A DNA stretch of 64,000 nucleotides from Pohlia nutans (Eukaryota; Streptophyta; Bryopsida; Bryales; Mniaceae), in contig CM040086.1 of NCBI GenBank assembly GCA_022496805.1, positions 3,164,501-3,228,500 on the forward strand, written 5' to 3'. The stretch's first letter is position 1, and every line of letters starts with the position of its first letter. Made by a program: the position numbers and the translations under genes. The notes beneath the pieces were generated by a model. It had not been told where the DNA came from and made no database searches. It saw only the letters and a program-made list of their open reading frames with translations. Below are positions 10,256 to 21,911 of this stretch, piece by piece.

Positions 10256-10809
10256 CCCTTTCAGGCGCCTGCGTTCAATATTTGGACGAGATTTTGACTG
10301 TTCGAATTCAATCCAAATTGGACAGTTTTCATCCACCAAAATTTCTCATGATTTTTGTGCAAGTTGACTATCCTTTGTGCGGCTTTGATTTTCAAAATAG
10401 GTTATTATGATTTTTGGAAAAACGACACAAGTGGTTTATGTCAAGTTTCATTCTTGACATTCTTGACACATCGTTCAAAAAGTGAGGCCTTAAAGATGAT
10501 TTTTCAAAATAAGTAGAATCAAATAATAGAAACCATACCATCTCGTAGTGCATGTTATTCCAATTTCATCACAATTTTATTTTTTTAAATTCCGTTAATT
10601 CATGATTTTTCATTGATTTTCAAGAGAAAACCTTGCAAAATCAATTAAAAAATATTAAAGAAACATATGATAAATCCAACCGTACAGATGTAATCTTCAC
10701 ATTGACATTTACAACTTTTCTTTGTACATCAACTCCATTTTCGGCTTTCATCAAACATTTTATAACAATTTTTTGAAAACAGTGTTGAACTGGGACGTTA
10801 AAGGGTTAA
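10252..10809 (+). mobile_element. piggyBac-like MITE family 5, copy 2
   Basis: TTAACCCTTTCAGGCGCCTG at the left and GGGACGTTAAAGGGTTAA at the right. It shares its left TTAA with the preceding element. Other copies are at 8767, 24194 and 43882, with fragments near 34055 and 35105. Confidence 0.75.
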
Positions 10810-10992
10810 AAGTCCTGATGTGGTGGAATGGTGGATGTCAGGAGTGTGTGGACCCAAAATTTGAGTATGAATACATGAGTGTAGAATACGAGTGTTTGAA
10901 TACAGAAAGTACATGATTTCTCCCTTTTACCATATGTGTATGCAACAAGTGACCAATATATAGAGTATGAATGTATGCTATTGGATATGCTA

Positions 10993-11397
10993 AGGTGGAG
11001 GTGCAGAAAACCGTGCGGGTCAGAAAACCGTGCAGTAGGCTTCAGGGCAGGTTCCATAAATTTACCCAGTCTCATTCCAGAAAGTGTCCAAGAGTGCATT
11101 AATTCCGTTCATGCTTGGAAAAATTGAGTGCTTCTAATTGGTGCATAAGCGCTCTATTTTGAGAATCGAACCTATCATGAAAACGAGGACCCTACGAACG
11201 GTTTATGGCCACTCTATGAGTCCACACTCAAAAATTCACAAGAAATTATAGGCCTACTCGAAAAATGTGTTTTTTTGGGGGATGGATTTGCACTGACTTT
11301 GCAGACCATCAAAAAATTCTAAACTTTTTCCACCACTGTCCTAAGTAAGCAAACCTGAAATTTGCACGGTTTCTGGCACCTCTACCTTATACATGAT
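10993..11397. mobile_element. AGGTAG-family element 1 (TA-flanked)
   Basis: The ends AGGTGGAGGTGCAGAAACC-like and the complement of AGGTAGAGGTGCCAGAAACC are flanked by TA (10991-10992 and 11398-11399). The interior GTGTCCAAGAGTGYWYTAAT...CATGCTTGGAAAAAT is shared with 21034-21429. Confidence 0.65.
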
Positions 11398-11452
11398 TAT
11401 GTTGCATTTTAACTGTGAGTACACTATACCCTGACATTGATATGAAGTTGTA

Positions 11453-12364
11453 CAGTTAGGTAGGAATTGCTTACGAATTCCCACTGCAGGGAATTTTTTT
11501 TGAAAACTTTGAACACTCCGTGCGTATTAAAAAATGATCCGATTTGGAAACCGCAAAGTGCGTTGGAATCACATCGGCATGTACTACAAATTTACACATG
11601 TATTAGTGAAAGTTATACAACAAGTTAAAAACAATATACACACTATCTACCATTGAGTGCTCTCACCGTTTGCTTCAGTTACAGTGTCCATTTTAGCAAG
11701 CATATATGAAATGAGCATTTGAAATTGTTCTTGAGATACTTGGGCCTATGCTTGTAAGATAATTTGTATCGTTCCATCTTTTTCCTTCATAATCTTTTTG
11801 ATTCCATGGGCCAATCATCATGATATCTACTATGGTGTATTGTATCACCATCCTCCATCAATGTGAATTGAATAGGTCTATCATGCATAAAATAGAAGGC
11901 ACTCAATGTAATTTCATAAATAAGTTACACAAAATCAACTATTGATTGTTTAGTTGGAGTAATGATGACAAATGGACTTTTGTTAAAACCCATGAAAGCC
12001 TCTATACCATTACAAAATAAAAAAGTACAAATAAGACAAATGGAATAATACAAATTATCTTACAAGTATAGGCCCAAGTATCTCAAGAACAATTTCAAAT
12101 GCTCATTTCATATATGCTTGCTAAAATGGACACTGTAACTGAAGCAAACGGTGCGAGCACTCAATGGTAGATAGTGTGTATATTGTTTTTAACTTGTTGT
12201 ATAACTTTCACTAATACATGTGTAAATTTGTAGTACACACCAATGTGATTGCAACGCACTTTGCGGTTTCTAAATCGGATCATTTTTTAGTACGCACGGA
12301 GTGTTCAAAGTTTTCAAAAAAAATTCCCTGCAGTGGAAATTCGTAAGCAATTCCTACCTAACTA
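11453..12364. mobile_element. foldback element 1 with long arms, ends CAGTTAGGTAGG
   Basis: Two arms of about 320 bases (11453-11775 and 12044-12364) are nearly perfect reverse complements around a spacer of about 270 bases. The tip CAGTTAGGTAGGAATTGC is flanked by TA (11451-11452 and 12365-12366). TA and a CAG tip suggest the Tc1/mariner superfamily. It has no coding capacity. Confidence 0.78.
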
Positions 12365-12366
12365 TA

Positions 12367-13353
12367 TAGTGGGGTGACACCGAAATTGGCCCCTTGTGCA
12401 ATTCCAGGGAAAGTGCTCACACTGCCGCCAACTTTGACACCCTCTCGAGCGCTGGAAAATTGTTATTTATACATGAAATTTTAGACAAAAAATCATTGTT
12501 ATGTTGACAACATGTGTACCAAATTTCAAAGCTAGAAGATTGATACAAAAAAGATATTCAAGATTTACTAACAAGGGGTAGCTATAAGAAATGTTTCATA
12601 GCTACCAACTTTGACACCCTCCCAAGGATTGAGGAAATTTTTTTTTCACATGGAATTTTTGGAGTAGGAACATCTGTATGTTGTTTACACATGTGAAAGA
12701 ATTCAAGTCCAAAAGACCCACCAAAAAAATGATATTCCAAATCTACCAACAGGTGTAGTTGTGAGAAACAAAGTTGCTTCACACCTACGTTGGTAGATAT
12801 AGAATAACTATTTTTTTGTGTATCTTTTGGTCTTGAAAATTTTCATACATGTGATCAACATCATAAAGATCATGTGACAAAAATTTCATATTGAAATAAC
12901 AGATTCTCAACCCTAGGGAGGCTGTCAAAGTTGGAAGTTGTGAAGCAACTTTGTTTCTCACAACTACACCTGTTGGTAGATTTGGAATATCATTTTTTTG
13001 GTGGGTCTTTTGGACTTGAATTCTTTCACATGTGTAAACAACATACAAATGTTCCTACTTCAAAAATTCCATGTGAAAAAAAAAATTCCTCAATCATTGG
13101 GAGGGTGTCAAAGTGGCAGCTGTGAAACATTTCTTACAGCTACCCCTTGTTAGTAATCTTGAATATCTTTTTTGTATCAATCTTCTAGCTTTGAAATTTG
13201 GTACACATGTTGTCAACATAACAATGATTTTGTGTTTAAAATTTCATGTATAAATAACAATTTTCCAGCGCTCGGGAGGGTGTCAAAGTTGGCAGCAGTG
13301 TGGGCACTTTCCCTGGAATTGCACAAGGGGCCAATTTCGGTGTCACCCCACTG
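12367..13353. mobile_element. foldback element 2 with modular long arms, ends CAGTGGGGTGACACC
   Basis: Arms 12367-12787 and 12934-13353 are reverse complements of about 420 bases. The tip YAGTGGGGTGACACCGAAAT is flanked by TA (12365-12366, shared with the previous element, and 13354-13355). Each arm holds two modules of about 172 bases that begin CAACTTTGACACCCTC, and the centre holds a further one. ORFs in the arms are the same sequence read from both sides, not genes. Confidence 0.78.
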
Positions 13354-13355
13354 TA

Positions 13356-14051
13356 CAATGGGGTTCTAAGATTGAGCCCTAAAAATCCTATCTACCAAAG
13401 AGTCATTCAAAGATACAACTTGGATAAATAATTTGAAGGTGATATGGAAACAAACCTTGTTGGTTGTGAATTTTTAATTCACAACCACGCAATTAAGTTT
13501 ATGATTTCTAGCACCAATATTTTGTATAAATATCAAAATAAAAAGTAAAAAGTTCTTTTGAAATTGTATTTCAAACATAATATTGAATATTTTTTAGAGC
13601 AATTTGTTGACATGAGTTTGATAGGAGTGAAATTCTTAACATGGTGGATTTTTTGAAATGTTAGTATTTTTATGAAATAGAGAGACCTCTTTTTTGGAAA
13701 ATGATTCATTTGGAAAATTACTTTTCAACAAATGCTAGTTTTATTTTAATATTCTCTAAGAGTCCTTTTCTTCCACCATAAAAACTAAAACCTATTTGAA
13801 AAAGAAAATTGCTAAAAGATTTGAACTTCGCCTTTCATGATTGACTTTTTCCCTATCCTGACAACCAACTGCAGCAGTTCCCAGTTTATGGCATCAAAAT
13901 TTATGGCAAATGCATGCAATCAAGGATGTGAAGGACATTTTTGTTTAAGGCTTCTCTTCCTTACAACATATACACACAACATGACATCAATTTCACGTGG
14001 CATGGCCATGCACAGAACTGATCTTCAAGTGCTGGCAAATGGTACAATATA
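13356..14051. other. AT-rich spacer, nothing recognised
   Basis: A small hairpin (GGTTGTGAATTTTTAATTCA) lies near 13461. No coding signal or repeat terminus was found. Confidence 0.4.
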
Positions 14052-14053
14052 TA

Positions 14054-14316
14054 CCATAACACCATAGCAGGTTTGCCACCTGGCGAACGAATTTATTTAT
14101 TTTTGAAAAAAATAAGGTTCGCCTCTCCAAAACTGAATTTCTCAGTTTTCGTTTTTTAGCAAAAAAATCAGTAAAAATTATCTTAGATAGCTTAGAAATA
14201 ACAAAATATTGCAAAAACTAATTTATTCTATTTTCGTTTTCTGTCTTCAGAATTTTCTAAATTTAACGTTTTTGTTTTTAGAATTATTTTAGGACGAACC
14301 TGCTATGGTATTACGG
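14054..14316. mobile_element. TA-flanked MITE, ends CCRTAAYACCATAGCAGG
   Basis: The left end CCATAACACCATAGCAGG and the complement of CCGTAATACCATAGCAGG enclose 263 AT-rich bases, with TA at 14052-14053 and 14317-14318. Probably Tc1/mariner-derived. Confidence 0.6.
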
Positions 14317-14607
14317 TAATTGAAGAGAAGCCCACATCTTTAGGAAATTATTTTTTCAAAAAAATTCTATCTTGTATGAGGAAAAAAGAATTTTGAAAAA
14401 TATTCAAAGAAATTGACATTTGTTGAAAAAGGAGTTTTCAAAAAATAAAATTCGGCATGAGATACCAACCTTGACAGCGGTGTACGGTATTTAATTAACA
14501 TTGGATTATTGTGTTGTACCACAACTACATAAATAAGGCTCAAATCCATTTATGTAAATTAGTGGATATAACATTGTACAAAGATCTTACTTATACTATT
14601 GATCATA

Positions 14608-14892
14608 AGGTAGGAGGCTCTAAACCCGCCACTTTAAGTAAGGGCTGTGAATTTATGTGGACATATGGAGAACTGAGCATGATTTTTCATTGGAAGAAAA
14701 ATCTAAGCAAAGACCAACATACTTTGAATCAAAATATTTGGATGTTCCTAAAATTAGTAATGAATTTCTGAAGTTGAAATGACATGGGTTCTAAAGTGGT
14801 GCTCTTCACCATGGGTACATCCAAAATTTGAAAATGTTCATTGTTGGTAGAGTGCGGGTTTAGAATTGTGGCACATTTAGAGCCCTCTATCT
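14608..14892. mobile_element. AGGTAG-family element 4 (TA-flanked)
   Basis: The ends AGGTAGGAGGCTCTAAACC and the complement of AGATAGAGGGCTCTAAAT are flanked by TA (14606-14607 and 14893-14894). The tip resembles the elements at 10993, 21034 and 53913; the interior differs. Confidence 0.55.
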
Positions 14893-14894
14893 TA

Positions 14895-15725
14895 TAACAG
14901 TACAGTTGTCCTTATTTTTTATCACATGTTTGAGACATCCTAACTTCATAGTGGATTAGTCATAGAAATGACTTGATTGTTTGGAACAATAACATCGTCA
15001 TATTATGGAGTGTAGACTGTACATTACAATATCAAACCCTAGACTGTAATTTCTATCCCTACTAAAGTTTCCAAGATTTTTTGATGCTCTTAGATACTCT
15101 TGGATGCTTTTTTCTTCAGCCTAGGAAGATTTTCTTTTTCCGCAATTAAACATAGAAAAGTACCTAAAATTACTTCCTTGCTAAAAAAGGTATAAAATTT
15201 CAAGAAATAAATCAGATGAAAAAGTTAGATTTGGATGAAAATAGTATTAAAATGATTTTTAGTCCAAAACATGGATGAATGTATAAACATTTAGCTCCAT
15301 CTCATAATAGTTTATGTTGCCACTGTAGCTTTTTCCAAAATATGAAAAGTAATGAAAAATGAAGAAAAAGAAACCCTATCCCCCATGTCCTCATCCACCC
15401 TCTTCATTCATCATGGTCATTATGTATCCGGGGGAACGTACATGTTGTTTCCCTCCATCATTTCTTTTGCTTTTTTTGAAGTTTACAATAGATAAACCAA
15501 ATTTAACCAATAATGCAAATTAGAATTTATACAAATTTTCAAAGGTTATAGTATTTAAATTCATTAAAAAAATATCTAAAGTTATTTTTGGAAGTTTGAC
15601 CGTACGGATAATTTGTAGAGATGATGTCCTACATATAGTCTATTGAACCAAACTTCATTAACATATGGAAGGCACATATTATAACACATTTATGTTTTGT
15701 TCAATATCCCTCGGGCTTTTAGGGG
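14895..15725. other. AT-rich spacer with one piggyBac-like terminus
   Basis: CTTTTAGGGGTTAA at 15716-15729 looks like the right end of a TTAA element. I could not find the matching left end, so it may be a decayed copy. Nothing else was recognised. Confidence 0.35.
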
Positions 15726-15728
15726 TTA

Positions 15729-16031
15729 AAGCATCTCCACTAGCACTTTGTATTGCACTCTAAAGGTCATCCAAAAAGTCAGACCTCATCATGTTATTCT
15801 TCCATCAACATCACTGAATTAGAATCTTAAAAATAGTAAGTGAGCCACTCACAAGTCACCATGCATGGATTGTGCAATTAAGGAGAGGAAATACACTAGC
15901 AAGAGTGAGTTTGAGGGCCTTGATTTTTAATGAATTATTCAGTGTTACAGGGCAAATAAATTGTTCACCAACCCAGTGTCATCCATTTTTCCATAGCCAG
16001 AGCAGTACCCAGAGTGCTAGTAAAGAAGCTC
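15729..16031. mobile_element. PIF/Harbinger-like MITE, ends AGCATCTCCAC
   Basis: The ends AAGCATCTCCACTAGCAC and the complement of GAGCTTCTTTACTAGCAC are flanked by TTA (15726-15728 and 16032-16034). It shares CACTYTRAAGGTCATCCAAA and CACAAGTCACCAYRCATGGA with the element at 16684. Confidence 0.65.
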
Positions 16032-16683
16032 TTATAGATGTTGAGCCTTCAGGAAGAGCACCTTCAGTAAACCTGCAACTATGGCGTGGAAATATGAAGT
16101 TACAATTTTATTTGTTGGGTTTGAATGCGGTGTAGAAGTCGAGGTGGAAGTACCTATTACCATCCATTTAAGCAATATGAACATCTTGTAGGACATATCA
16201 AGTGTGTCACAAAATTTTGAAGGAAATGTAAATCTTAGTGGAGTTGAATCCAAATGAAATTATATTTTTTCGATAAAATTTGTAGTTTCTATGAAATTTT
16301 AAAGTAGTATGCCCTGAAAATACAAAACTGCCCTAAGTGGGAGCCATGACCATCCCAAAAATGCTTTGTAATCACTCAAAATTAGTCAATCGAGTTGATA
16401 GAGTTGTTACCTGATTTACATGCAAGGGAGTTACTTGATTGTGATGCTAAATTGCATCCTTCATTGTCTTAATTGCTTAATCATCACTTTGTGATTTCAT
16501 TGTCATTCATTGAAGTACCTATAATCGATTTATTTGCACCCAATTCCACCTATCAGTTTATCAGTTATTGCATTCAGTGTTCACTTGAAGTGAGATGGAA
16601 TTGGGTCAATCCCAAGATGGAATTGGAGGTCAATGATACAGTGCGGAATAGGGTCTTGGGTGGTTTAAGGTATGTTCATCTAA

Positions 16684-17154
16684 GAGCACCACCACCAACA
16701 ACTTTGAATTGCACTTTGAAGGTCATCCAAAAATTACAAAATTTACTATGTAGTTCTCCACTAACATCAGTCAATTAGAATCTAAAAGAGTAACCCGTTC
16801 ACAAGTCACCACACATGGATTGTGCAATCATAATGTGCAATTAAGGGTCTTGAAAAAACATACAATATCTAGAGTTGTTTTGAGGGTCCAAAACCGGGTT
16901 GTTGTATTGAGCCGGTCTCCCTCCAAAACATTGTTGACCAACCCATGCACATCCATTTTTCTAGAGCCACAGAGTTACCATCGCTATATTTTTATAATTG
17001 GGAATTTATGCCATATTGAGACTCTTTGAAATCTACAACTAGCATAGATTCAGTGGGAAAACCTATACATTCTGTAGATTTCCCAATATGACAGAAATTT
17101 CCCAATTAAATTAATATCGCGTTTACCGTATTTAGAGTGCTGGTGGAGATGCTT
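16684..17154. mobile_element. PIF/Harbinger-like MITE, second copy of the AGCATCTCCAC family
   Basis: The ends GAGCACCACCACC and the complement of AAGCATCTCCACCAGCAC are flanked by TAA (16681-16683 and 17155-17157). A secondary hairpin around TGGGAAATTT-like sequence (about 17010-17115) may be a nested insertion. Confidence 0.62.
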
Positions 17155-17383
17155 TAATCTTTAAACAACATATGTTTATCTGATACCACACCAAAATCTC
17201 TTTTAAAATTCATTTAAAGCATGATTCTGTTTTTAATTTACTTTAGCTCTATCCTAAAGAAGTATATATCTCTCTAAGGTACTCGGTTTGGCATTTTAAA
17301 AACCCCATTTGATGCAATGGAGTAGAAGTTATGAACAAAATTCTCCCAAAATATAACCAAACTCGTGGGACTTGCATTGTTGT

Positions 17384-17616
17384 TTAACCCCTAAACGTCC
17401 CATGGGGATAGTATATACATTGTAGTATGATTGAGATTTGCTACCAATAAGAAACTCTAAATTGGGATCTCAAGAACTCACTAGAACCGCATTGATTTAA
17501 ATTTCAACTCCTCTTCTAAACTCAAACTCATTAAATGTTTAGATCCATTTCAAATACAACCAAAATACACTCTATTCTATTGGCCGCAAAGGCACATTCA
17601 GACGTTTAGGGGTTAA
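17384..17616 (+). mobile_element. piggyBac-like MITE family 1, copy 2
   Basis: TTAACCCCTAAACGTCCC at the left, GACGTTTAGGGGTTAA at the right. The sequence after it (GGGTTAA) is the target of the PIF-like element at 17624. Confidence 0.78.
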
Positions 17617-17623
17617 GGGTTAA

Positions 17624-18884
17624 GGGGGTCTTTACACTAGTGACCAAGAGCCGGGATGGATAATTCTCTTGGTCACGGCCCTTGGTCAAGAGCCATGACC
17701 AAGAGCCAACTTTCCCATCCATTGGTCACCAATAATAGTGTAAAGTGAACTTGGACGAAAAAGAAGGTGGGCTGAAATTTTTAATGTATTTTTGAAAAGA
17801 GTAGATTTGATAACTTATTTTTCTTTTGCACTCCTCTTCTTGGTCTTCTTCCCATCCCGATTGGAAAGGGGTTATAGATTGTATTGAAAGGGATTTTATA
17901 TCGTATCAATTTAGTGGAGGCAACGATTTTATTATGGCTATGCTGATTTTTTCCAATGAGGGGTCCGAGCATGATATGCCTGTGGAGCCCAGGTAAGTTT
18001 ATATTCACCCTCTTCCTAAGTCATCGACGTGGTATTCCTTTGCAAGATATTGGAATTGAATTAATTTGTGAGGTTAATTTTTTTTGTAAAGTACGATTTT
18101 GAAAATTCAGAATTAGTTGCGTAATGAAATTATGAACCCAACGGTATATAGCATGTAAATTTAGGAGTCATATTGCAAAAGTTACGGCCTAGAAACTGTT
18201 TCAGCATTTCAAAATCTGGCCTGAAATGTTCAGAATTGGAAGATTTTTCCGGGAAATCTTCACTAAAAATTTTCAGCAATTTTCAGAGATTTTTAAAAAT
18301 TAGCGGTTGTCCAGAAAATTGTGAAAAAACTTGGAGTTGTTGGTGATGGTAAAGTCTAATAGGAAAAAAAAAGTTGGCCGATAATTCCAAAAAATGAATC
18401 CGTAATTTCAATTTCAGATTTTTCCAAATCTACCAATTTTTTTATTATTATTATTTTTGGAGTCAGTTTAGGGTTTTGGGATGATCTTAAAGACATAACA
18501 GTTTCTTTTCATCTTGGAAAGACAGGTAGCCGCCCTGCAACAGTAAAAACAGTTGAGCAAAAAAAATGTAGGCAAAAAATGTTTAAAAAATTATTAAAAA
18601 AAAATTTCCATTGGTTCTTGGCTTTTTTAGCTCTTGGTCACCTGGATATTGCGGCGAGAGAACCTCTTTTGGTGGTCTCGCCGCATTATCCGGGTGACCA
18701 CGAAACCTTATCCATTTCTGGACATGTAGGATTCCATGTCATTTTCTCATCCATTTTTAGTCTTGGTCACTTCCTCCTTTTATGGCTAGTGTAAAGTGTA
18801 CTTGGACCGGCTAGCTCTTATCCTCCAATCATAGTGCAGAATTTCCCTTGGCCACAGCCCTTGGTCACTAGTGTAAAGACCCCC
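17624..18884. mobile_element. PIF/Harbinger-like element, 1.26 kb, ends GGGGGTCTTTACACTAGTG
   Basis: The terminal inverted repeats (GGGGGTCTTTACACTAGTG, continuing into TTGGTCAC/CTTGGTCA motifs) are flanked by TAA (17621-17623 and 18885-18887). There are further internal inverted repeats, for example CACCTGGATATTGCGGCGAG (18639) against its complement near 18680-18697. No transposase was found, so it is a non-autonomous derivative. Confidence 0.75.
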
Positions 18885-18944
18885 TAAGTGATCACATGAC
18901 TACAAATAGGGTGGTTTACCTAATCTCTTGTTTTTTTTCAATTC

Positions 18945-19154
18945 AGAATGACATGACAATCCTTCTTTTTTTTACTGCCAGAATGACATGACAATCCTAC
19001 AGAATGACATGACAATCCTAATTGTATTTTTTTTCTGCCAGAATGACATGACAATCCTACAGAATGACATGACAATCCTAATTGTATTTTTTTTCTGCCA
19101 GAATGACATGACAATCCTTCTGTTTGATTTTCTGCGAGAATGACATGAAAATCC
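18945..19154. repeat. minisatellite, core AGAATGACATGACAATCC
   Basis: Seven cores start at 18945, 18980, 19001, 19040, 19061, 19100 and 19137. The cores at 18980/19001 and 19040/19061 form a higher-order unit with a period of 60 bases. It lies just outside the Tc1 element. The ORFs that read through it are only the repeat. Confidence 0.85.
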
Positions 19155-19217
19155 TTCCCGAGGGCACTCATTGGTCTTATCAACTTCTGTAACTTGCTTT
19201 TCCAAGGAGATAAGTTA

Positions 19218-20845
19218 CAGTGACTGCCAAAACTGAGTACGAACACAGCTTACTGAAATTTAACAAACAATGTAGGGAAATTGGATGCGTCAAAAATGAA
19301 ACCATAAATTGCACAGGATTACCATTGCAATCAGTCATACTTCCATGGGGATTGAGGTCTATTACACACATGTATGCATGTTAAAAAAAAAGTAAAGTGA
19401 AGTTCAGTCCAAAACTCAGTTTTGCTCACATTAGCTGGAACAAAGTTAAAAATTTGTCCACCTACCCTTAGCAACTATAACAGCTGCAATGCGCTTAAGC
19501 ATGCTTTTATACAAGTTCTTACACTCACTGGGAGTAATTGAAGCCCAACAATCCTCAACACGCTCCCACAATTCTAACATTCCTTTGGGAGGTCTCTCAT
19601 ATTGGTTGAGTCGACGTTTTAAAGTTGCCCACAAATGTTCGATCGGATTCAAGTCTGGAGATTGCGCCGGCCACTTCAAAAGAGTGAATTCTTGCGAATT
19701 CAGCCAACGGCGCACACTCTTGGATGTATGCTTTGGGTCATTATCCTGTTGAAAAATCAAATTGGCAGGATCTAGATTGTATGTATGCAGTGTATGAACC
19801 AGTTCTCGCTCTAAAATTTCTCTATACATGTACTGATCCATTCTTCCCTCAATCCTACACATCATACCAAGGCCACTCGGAGTCATGCAACCCCACATCA
19901 TCACTCCCCCACCTCCAAAGTTGACAGTTTGTTGCACCATTCCAGCACTTCTACTCTGTCCATCACGAAACCAACACCAACTGCGACCATCAGAGTAAAA
20001 TCGGTTGATTTTTGTTTCATCAGAAAATACTACACAATCCCAATCATCATCAGTCCAGTGGCAATGACGTCTAGCAAATTCTAATTGTCCTTTAATTTGA
20101 AGAAGTGTGAGCTTTGGTTTCTTTTGCTTCACTTCACATTTCAAACCTGCTTTTCGTAACATTCTCCTCACAGTACTATCACTCATACCAACATGAAGCT
20201 CCTCTCAAGTAATTTCCAACTTTGTGTGCAGTTTCTAAGCCACCTATAGTGATTTCTCTCACACAAGCCCTGCGATCAGCTGCACTGTACACCTATGGCC
20301 TGCCACCAAAACTGCGATTCACATCACTCAACTCACTCAAATGTTGCTTACGAAATTGTGCAACCCAACTTTGGGATACTTGTAAGTCTCTAGCAACATT
20401 TCTAGTACTTTCACCCCTCCTCAACTTTTCTAAAGTAGCTTCTTCTATCTGCTTTCTATCAACAACAGAGAGAGACCTTAATGAAACCATTTTGCTCAAT
20501 TTGCATACATGATGTGCACTGAATAGGGACACAATTATAAATGTGAAGGCCAAGAACATGCCCATCCAAAAAAATAGACCCAGAAAACCACTTGTGCATG
20601 TCAAATTTGTAGCATTCACCGCGTAATCCAAGTGTGAGCATAACTGAGTTTTAGAGCTAATTTACTTTGATCTATATCTTTCTCAAATCATTTTGCATTG
20701 CTGGACTTGTAATTTGGTAGCCACATCATTTACTTGAATGTATACTTGTGCCGTCAACTGATTTGGCATTAAATGCAGTAAATTATAAAATATGAATGGC
20801 TAAAGGTAGACTAAGCTATTTCGTACTCAGTTTTGACAGTCACTG
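19218..20845 (-). mobile_element. Tc1-type (DD34E) transposon, nearly full length
   Basis: The terminal inverted repeats CAGTGACTGCCAAAACTGAG and the complement of CAGTGACTGTCAAAACTGAG (about 26 bases, one difference) are flanked by TA (19216-19217 and 20846-20847). At 1628 bases it has the usual Tc1 length and one transposase gene on the minus strand. Plant mariner-like elements I know of are mostly DD39D, so the DD34E signature stands out. Confidence 0.92.
19446..20490 (-). pseudogene. Tc1-type transposase, broken by a stop and a frameshift
   Basis: The N-terminal part (from Met at 20490) has the paired helix-turn-helix (RKQIEEATLEKLRRGESTR, VARDLQVSQSWVAQFRKQ). A TAG stop at 20293-20295 follows GGRP, the AT-hook-like linker. 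The same frame stays readable past the stop, then a small deletion near 20200-20206 shifts the frame. The C-terminal part (20186-19446) has the full DDE domain: D in FSDETK, D in FQQDNDPKHTS and E in NPIEHLWA, with exactly 34 residues between the last two, hence DD34E. GGGGVMMWGCM and QSPDLNPIEHLW are standard Tc1 blocks. The catalytic residues survive, so the breaks look recent. Fungal origin is possible but unproven. Confidence 0.9.
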
Positions 20846-21033
20846 TATATCTCCTCCTGATTGTACTTAGCATGGCAAGGGTGCCAGAAGGCAGCTGCAA
20901 AAGTGGTCGCAGTCACAGACTCACCGAGGAATCACATGCTCTGCAATCGCCTGGCAAGTGCACACTGGTTCTACCAACAACTCCATGATGCAACTCAGCT
21001 TCCTTCTCATCAAATCCCTGGGTTCGTAACATA

Positions 21034-21429
21034 AGGTAGAGGGTCATATTTCCGACCGGGTTGTAATTCCGACCCCTACTGATTGGGGGATGGGTGTCAG
21101 AAACCAACCAGCATGGTTTCAGATAGTGTCCAAGAGTGTTCTAATTTCGTCCATGCTTGGAAAAATCAGGAGCTTCTGATTGGTGTAGAAGCACTCTATT
21201 TTCAGAATCCAACCTCTCATGAAAACCATGACTCTATGAGCGGTTAATGGTCACTCTAAGCTTTCAGACTTAAAAAATCATAGAAAATTGTAGAAATGCT
21301 CAAAAAATGTTTTTTTTTGGGGGATGCCTTTGCAATAGCTTTGCAGAGCATCCAAAAATTATAAAAAATTTCTTTCACAAGTCTAAGTATACAAACCTGA
21401 AATTCAGTCGGGAATTGGTCCCACTACCT
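21034..21429. mobile_element. AGGTAG-family element 2 (TA-flanked)
   Basis: The left end AGGTAGAGGGTCATATTTCC and the complement of AGGTAGTGGGACCAATTCCC at the right are flanked by TA (21032-21033 and 21430-21431). The interior is homologous to 10993-11397 over about 300 bases. Confidence 0.68.
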
Positions 21430-21525
21430 TAATAGAGCAGTTCACCTTTTGGAACTGGATCCAATGAGCATCTTTTTTAATGTGATTCAGTTTTCATCTT
21501 CTACAACGGGTAGTGGTTCTTCCTT

Positions 21526-21911
21526 TTAACCCTTAAAGGACAACCCCAGCCCCACGGGCTTGGTTTCAAGGAATATTGGAGACAGAAGTTTCATTTCTCA
21601 ACCAAATCAAGCGAGACTTGTTGCGTTGGAAAGCTACTGAAAAAGCGATCTAGATTCCAAATTTTCGCCTCATTTGAGAGATTGTGGAATCGTTGGTAAG
21701 CAATCAAAGTTATCAAATTGAACAAGTTTTGAGGTTGGGGCAGCTGAAGTTCATCAGTGCCGCAGTGCTACAGTACTAGCTAGCAGTGCACTGCAGAGCC
21801 GTTTTTGAAAAAAATAAAAAATAAAAAAATAAAAAAATAAAAAAAATTCAAAAAAAATTAGATTCTTTCTGGGCTGCCCACCCAGGACCCAAATTGTCCT
21901 TTAAGGGTTAA
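21526..21911 (+). mobile_element. piggyBac-like MITE family 6, copy 1
   Basis: TTAACCCTTAAAGGACAACC at the left, TTGTCCTTTAAGGGTTAA at the right. The copy at 39248-39607 is the same element reversed. It contains an A-rich run at about 21811-21848. Confidence 0.78.

Noticed and set aside
12582..13125. ORFs of 60-90 codons on both strands with nearly the same protein
   Set aside because: They are the two arms of foldback element 2 read from opposite strands.
18938..19246. ORF with repeated SCHSGRKKIQLGL-type sequence
   Set aside because: It is a translation of the 60-base minisatellite. It has no independent coding evidence.
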